DNA from: Shimia sp.
GTDB taxonomy: Bacteria > Pseudomonadota > Alphaproteobacteria > Rhodobacterales > Rhodobacteraceae
Direction: 5' to 3'
DNA length: 64,000 nucleotides
NCBI RefSeq assembly: GCF_022448905.1
Contig: NZ_JAKVCW010000019.1
Coordinates: 1 to 64,000, forward strand
The position numbers and the translations under genes are program-made. Shown one piece after another: positions 63,249 through 64,000 of this stretch. The notes below the pieces were generated by a model. It did not search any database and was not told the origin of the DNA. It saw nothing but the letters and a program-made list of their open reading frames with translations. Numbering within the stretch: position 1 is the first letter of the stretch; each line of letters starts with the position of its first letter.

Positions 63249-64000
63249 TCAGAATTCGACGCGCGCGGTCAGCGCAAATGTTCGACCCGGCTCATTCAAA
63301 GCAACTGCGCGGTAGTAACCGTTGCCATCTGCAGATCGCCGCACATAAGTCTCGTCAAACAAGTTGCGTATGTCCAAACGCAAAACCAAATTGTCGAGAT
63401 TGCGAGGACGGTATTCTGAGAAAACATTTACCACAGAGTAACTTGGGAGGTTTTCTTGAACGACTCCCGTATTACCCCCACCTACAGGACCAAGTGTTTG
63501 AGTATCATTGTTCTTCAGAGCAATTTCCGCGACGCCGCCCAAACGGAATTGATCGTCGATATCCCAAGCTGTTTCGATCCCAATCAGGTGCCCTACGGGG
63601 CGACCAATGTAGAAATCAATCCCCCCGGCACTACTGTCATCCACTTTTACATCTGCATAAGTGTAGTTCAGCCGGACATATCCATTTGCGCCGGTATATC
63701 CTGCGGAAAAATCGAGTCCGCTTGTTTCCACCTCATGGATTTCTGCGCGGCTGCTGCCCCCAGGGACTGGCAAAACAGATGCAAGGTCTTTGATATCGGT
63801 ACGGAACAATGCTCCACGAACATCCCAATCCCCTAGCTCGTATCGTAAACCAACCCGACCGCTGTAAGATCGAGATGGCACCATGCCATCATAAGTCCAA
63901 GGGTGCGAGAAGTTGATCAACGCTGCTTCACCTAACTGATACCCGCCCCAGGTTGTGGCAAGTCCAGCGGTAAAGGTCAGCGAGTCCGTCAATAGGTAGT
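63249..64000 (-). CDS. TonB-dependent outer-membrane receptor, C-terminal part
   Basis: About 250 residues running off the window end (the frame is still open at base 64000). Beta-barrel strands alternate in the usual way (YSGRVGLRYELGDWDVRGAL, GLDFSAGYTGANGYVRLNYT). The end has the classic NLFDETYVRR segment and a terminal phenylalanine (ALTARVEF) for outer-membrane insertion. With the Fes-like esterase it suggests uptake of a ferric siderophore. The plug and TonB box are outside the window. Confidence 0.9.
   Translation of the reverse strand, partial: YLLTDSLTFTAGLATTWGGYQLGEAALINFSHPWTYDGMVPSRSYSGRVGLRYELGDWDVRGALFRTDIKDLASVLPVPGGSSRAEIHEVETSGLDFSAGYTGANGYVRLNYTYADVKVDDSSAGGIDFYIGRPVGHLIGIETAWDIDDQFRLGGVAEIALKNNDTQTLGPVGGGNTGVVQENLPSYSVVNVFSEYRPRNLDNLVLRLDIRNLFDETYVRRSADGNGYYRAVALNEPGRTFALTARVEF

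Overview
The window reads as a chromosomal segment of a marine-type alphaproteobacterium, most likely the Roseobacter group of the Rhodobacteraceae. Supporting signs are GC-rich coding with many GTG/TTG starts and tight 1-4 base overlaps, abundant ABC uptake systems, a candidate Irr (iron control element) box in front of dps, a DUF1289 protein, and a giant RTX/VCBS protein. This placement is inferred from content, not from a marker gene. No rRNA, tRNA, CRISPR array or intact insertion sequence was found.

Layout. (1) 0.3-7.6 kb, minus strand: a LacI-headed sugar operon (regulator, binding protein, two permeases, a GH63/MGH1-like glycosidase, ATPase) with a perfect 16-bp palindrome just upstream of lacI. 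An inverted pair of ~57-bp elements flanks the operon. (2) 8.5-13.7 kb, minus: a frameshifted luxR, an MFS transporter, a small exported protein and an AsmA-like protein. (3) 14.2-22.9 kb, plus: an eight-gene, tightly overlapping cluster of Ser/Thr kinase, FHA protein, PP2C phosphatase, three P-loop/dynamin-like GTPases and two small proteins that look Roadblock-like. This is the best candidate for an undescribed system. (4) 23.0-24.7 kb: a GntR regulator and a KDG-type sugar kinase with a palindromic operator. (5) 24.7-30.6 kb, minus: a BMP-type nucleoside ABC importer and a CodA-like deaminase. (6) 30.8-37.6 kb, minus: a 2253-residue RTX/VCBS protein containing a nearly identical 1590-bp tandem duplication.

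(7) 38.0-45.3 kb: a divergent seven-gene kynurenine/3-hydroxyanthranilate cluster around a LysR regulator. (8) 45.3-48.5 kb: an RND efflux remnant, a DUF1289 protein, Dps with its Irr box, a conserved unknown and an MFS transporter. (9) 48.7-53.6 kb: a cyoABCD quinol oxidase operon with a SURF1 gene. (10) 53.9-55.5 kb: a DoxX-like membrane protein and a His-rich membrane-anchored protein. (11) 55.6-60.6 kb, minus: gammaproteobacterial-type assimilatory sulfate reduction genes (cysI, cysH, cysJ) behind a 1-Cys peroxiredoxin. (12) 60.9-64.0 kb: a decayed serine recombinase, then a Fes-like exported esterase and the C-terminal half of a TonB-dependent receptor, probably a siderophore unit.

How parts fit together. 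Catabolic cassettes (glycoside, KDG, nucleobase, kynurenine) each carry their own regulator or transporter and alternate with respiratory and sulfur genes of gammaproteobacterial flavour. Recombinase and RND debris lies near those acquired-looking blocks. The kinase-FHA-phosphatase-GTPase cluster is a self-contained signalling and membrane-remodelling candidate. Functions are assigned by reading protein families and motifs; no database search was run.
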